This document shows, piece by piece, positions 6,628-8,279 of a stretch of 8,279 nucleotides of DNA. The stretch's first letter is position 1. The number at the start of each line of letters is the position of its first letter. Source of the stretch: an uncultured Phenylobacterium sp. (GTDB lineage Bacteria; Pseudomonadota; Alphaproteobacteria; Caulobacterales; Caulobacteraceae). Below the pieces are notes generated by a model that ran no database searches, was not told where the DNA came from, and saw only the letters and a program-made list of their open reading frames with translations. The translations under genes were made by a program, and so were the position numbers. The stretch is from assembly GCA_945952355.1 (NCBI GenBank), contig CAMFIW010000091.1:1-8279 (forward strand), written 5' to 3'.

Positions 6628-6646
6628 TGCGGGCCGGAGGCGCCAG

Positions 6647-7999
6647 ATGAGTATCTTCCAGTTCCTGAGGATCCTGTGGGCCCACCGTTGGCTGACGGTG
6701 GCGACCACCGCGGCCACCATCGTGGGGGCCTTCATCGCCTTGCTGATCGTTCCGCCGAGCTATGAGGCGAAGACGCGGGTGATGCTGAACCTGCTGCGCC
6801 CGGACCCGGTGACCGGCGAGGTGATCGCGAACGCCAATTCGCGGACCTACATGGCCACCCAGATGGAGCTCATCAAGGACTTCGGCGTGGCCGGCCAGGC
6901 GGTCGACAACCTCGGCTGGGCTGCGAACCCGCAGTTCATGCAGGAGTACCAGAACGCCCACAACAACGACGTCGACATCCGCAAGTGGCTGTCCCAGAAG
7001 GTGATCGCCCACACCGACGTCAGCGCCGTGATGGGCACCAACATCCTCGAGATCAGCTATCGCGCCACCTCCGCCGCCGAGGCCAAGGCCATGGCCGACC
7101 AGTTGCGCAACGCCTATCTCGACAGCGCACTGCAGTCCCGCCGCCGCGAGGCGACCAAGACCGCCGACTGGTACGCCCAGCAGGCGGCCCAGGAACAGGC
7201 GGCGCTGAACGCCGCCGACGCCGCCAAGACCGCCTTCGAAAAGGAGAGCGGCATCGTCATGCAGGCGGACAACACCGATGTAGACACCGCCCGCCTGCGC
7301 GCCCTCGCCGGCCAGGGCGCGGTGGGCGCGCCGATGATCGCCGCGCCGGCCGTCTCGGCCGCGGCCGTGGAACTGGCCACCCTGGACTCGCAGATTTCCC
7401 AGGCCTCGCAGAGCCTGGGCCCGAACCACCCGCAGATGATCGCCATGAAGGCCCGGCGCGCCGTGCTGGCCCAGGCCGCGGCCCGTGACGCCGCCGCCGC
7501 CTCCCGCGCCGCCGCTGGGGCCGCCGGGGCCGGGGCGGGCGCGCTCGACGCCGCCGTTCGTTCGGCCCAGGCCAAGGTCATCGCCAAGCGCGACAAGATC
7601 GAGCGCCTGAACCAGCTGCAGGCGGAGGTGAACCTGCGCCGAGCCGAGTACGAGAAGTCGATGAGCCGGATCGCCGAGCTCCGCAAGGAAGCCGCGATCG
7701 CCGACACCGGCATCAGCGCCATGGGCGACGCGGTGATGCCGCAGCATCCGAAGTTCCCGAACAAGCCCCTCATCCTGGGCGGCGCGATCGGCTTCGGCTT
7801 CGCCCTCGGCATCGGACTGTCGCTCCTCGTCGAACTGTTCGCCCGCCGCGTGCGCGGTCCGGAAGACCTGCAGCTCATCTTCGACGTGCCGCTGCTGGCC
7901 ATCGTCGCCACAAGCCCCACACGCCAGGTCGAGGTGACGGCCTCGTCCCGCCCGGCCTCGCCCCGGTGGCCCGGTCGTAGACGCGCGGTGCAGGCGTGA
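6647..7999 (+). CDS. Polysaccharide co-polymerase, Wzc/HfsA-like, without kinase domain
   Basis: A 450-residue inner-membrane protein that controls chain length and links polymerisation to the OPX channel. The Wzz-type N-terminus has a first membrane helix at about 15-34, then the PPSYEAKTRVML strand (36-47). The periplasmic part is largely helical/coiled coil (about 160-345), with the family motif LGPNHPQM at 257-264. A Pro-rich MPQHPKFPNKP (364-374) leads into the second membrane helix (about 375-397), then a cytoplasmic GPEDLQ (404-409) and a basic Pro/Ser/Arg tail to 450. There is no Walker box or tyrosine-rich tail, so the kinase part is a separate gene immediately downstream, as in HfsA/HfsB. 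Residues about 276-300 are almost entirely Ala/Gly. GGAGG at 6636-6640, 6 bases before the ATG, is a strong ribosome site. The stop lies 14 bases before the next ATG. Confidence 0.9.
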   Translation: MSIFQFLRILWAHRWLTVATTAATIVGAFIALLIVPPSYEAKTRVMLNLLRPDPVTGEVIANANSRTYMATQMELIKDFGVAGQAVDNLGWAANPQFMQEYQNAHNNDVDIRKWLSQKVIAHTDVSAVMGTNILEISYRATSAAEAKAMADQLRNAYLDSALQSRRREATKTADWYAQQAAQEQAALNAADAAKTAFEKESGIVMQADNTDVDTARLRALAGQGAVGAPMIAAPAVSAAAVELATLDSQISQASQSLGPNHPQMIAMKARRAVLAQAAARDAAAASRAAAGAAGAGAGALDAAVRSAQAKVIAKRDKIERLNQLQAEVNLRRAEYEKSMSRIAELRKEAAIADTGISAMGDAVMPQHPKFPNKPLILGGAIGFGFALGIGLSLLVELFARRVRGPEDLQLIFDVPLLAIVATSPTRQVEVTASSRPASPRWPGRRRAVQA

Positions 8000-8002
8000 C
8001 CC

Positions 8003-8008
8003 AAGGAG
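8003..8008 (+). promoter_or_regulatory. Ribosome binding site favouring the ATG at 8014
   Basis: AAGGAG ends 5 bases before the ATG at 8014, a near-perfect arrangement. It favours that start over the in-frame GTG at 7996, which overlaps the stop of the co-polymerase gene (GTGA) and would add only six residues. Confidence 0.65.
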
Positions 8009-8013
8009 CGTCC

Positions 8014-8214
8014 ATGCAAGCCCCCGCCGCCCAACCGGCCGCCGCGCCGCCGTCCTACGTGCTGTCGCGCAACCTCGTGACCATCTCCGACCCGAAGGGC
8101 GGACCGGCCGAGGCGATCCGCGCGCTGCGCACGCACGTGATGGCCCAGCATATCGAGGCGGGCCGCCGATCGCTCGCGGTCTGCGCCGCGAGCCAGGAAA
8201 CCGGGCCGACCTGA
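8014..8214 (+). pseudogene. Truncated BY-kinase-like (HfsB/CpsD-type) gene, cut in the P-loop
   Basis: The first 66 codons of a kinase-like ATPase that would partner the co-polymerase from the cytoplasm. A Pro/Ala-rich start is followed by YVLSRNLVTISDPKGG (15-30). Then comes EAIRALR (33-39), an exact E-x2-R-x2-R oligomerisation motif of bacterial tyrosine kinases. Next is RRSLAVCAASQETG (51-64), the beta strand entering the Walker A loop. The frame ends at PT-stop, in the middle of that loop. Walker A', Walker B and any tyrosine cluster are missing; complete relatives run to more than 200 residues. Everything upstream of the stop has normal GC-rich codon use, and everything after is compositionally different. 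The product cannot bind ATP as it stands. A frameshift is unlikely because neither forward frame after 8214 resembles the expected continuation. An assembly error is possible. Confidence 0.68.
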
Positions 8215-8279
8215 ATGAAAGCATTCGTGAAGTACGTTTTGTTGAAGCGAGAGCGAAAGGCGCTGTTTCGAACGCGATC
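8212..8279. other. AT-richer segment of different origin at the right edge
   Basis: The last 68 bases contain 32 G/C, far below the neighbouring genes. A frame beginning ATG at 8215 is open to the window end (MKAFVKYVLLKRERK, then ALFRTR), using codons rare elsewhere here (AAA, GCA, GTT, TTG, CGA). A second forward frame is also open (LNESIREVRFVEARAKG onward), so neither can be called a gene. A small dyad GAATG-AAAG-CATTC (8213-8226) sits exactly at the junction. Candidates are the edge of an insertion sequence or genomic island, a recombination scar, or a chimeric contig end. I recognise no terminal repeat or transposase. Confidence 0.4.

Noticed and set aside
6539..8224. Long minus-strand open frame (561 codons) opposite the co-polymerase and OPX genes
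   Set aside because: It is rich in R, G, H and A with no recognisable domain, and spans two well-supported genes on the other strand. Long antisense frames are expected in DNA with strong G/C third-position bias.
1..8279. CRISPR array, tRNA, rRNA, or a defence or novel mobile system
   Set aside because: No regularly spaced repeats, no tRNA-like cloverleaf or rRNA sequence, and no nuclease, recombinase or toxin-like gene was seen; the window is explained by polysaccharide genes apart from the last 68 bases.

Overview
The window is very GC-rich, with strong G/C third-position codon bias. It reads as an exopolysaccharide / surface-polysaccharide locus from an alphaproteobacterium. A Caulobacterales-like host (Caulobacter, Phenylobacterium, Brevundimonas) is my best guess. 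The main reason is the capsule-type export set: a short Wza-like OPX protein, a Wzc-like co-polymerase with no kinase domain, and a separate kinase-like gene, in the order of the holdfast genes hfsD-hfsA-hfsB. The taxonomic call is an inference from protein character, not from a search.

Layout: (1) 1-681 (+) is the 3' part of a NodB-type polysaccharide deacetylase whose start lies left of the window. (2) 685-1767 (-), convergent with it and only 3 bases away, is a one-piece Alg14-Alg13 (PssD-PssE-like) glycosyltransferase. (3) 1768-2029 is a divergent intergenic region with inverted repeats and a possible promoter for the glycosyltransferase. (4) 2030-4431 (+) is a two-gene unit: a polysaccharide pyruvyl transferase family protein, coupled by an ATGA overlap to an FrhB-family iron-sulfur/flavin-type protein. 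(5) 4432-4551 is a 120-base gap with a perfect dyad just before the next gene. (6) 4552-8214 (+) is the export operon: a signal-peptide-bearing outer-membrane beta-barrel, a two-SLBB OPX protein, a Wzz/GNVR-type co-polymerase, and the first 66 codons of a BY-kinase-like gene.

Working model (inference): the glycosyltransferase, pyruvyl transferase and FrhB-like protein build or decorate the repeat unit, and the deacetylase trims acetyl groups. The co-polymerase and kinase-like partner control chain length and export from the inner membrane. The OPX protein and the separate beta-barrel carry polymer through the periplasm and outer membrane. The OPX protein has no C-terminal segment that could form a Wza-type outer-membrane helix, so a barrel encoded immediately upstream is a natural partner.

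The right edge is odd. The kinase-like gene stops inside its nucleotide-binding loop at 8214. From there the sequence falls abruptly to 32 G/C in 68 bases (8212-8279) with codons unlike the rest of the window. This looks like an insertion, rearrangement or assembly junction, so the export operon is either disrupted in this genome or misassembled here.
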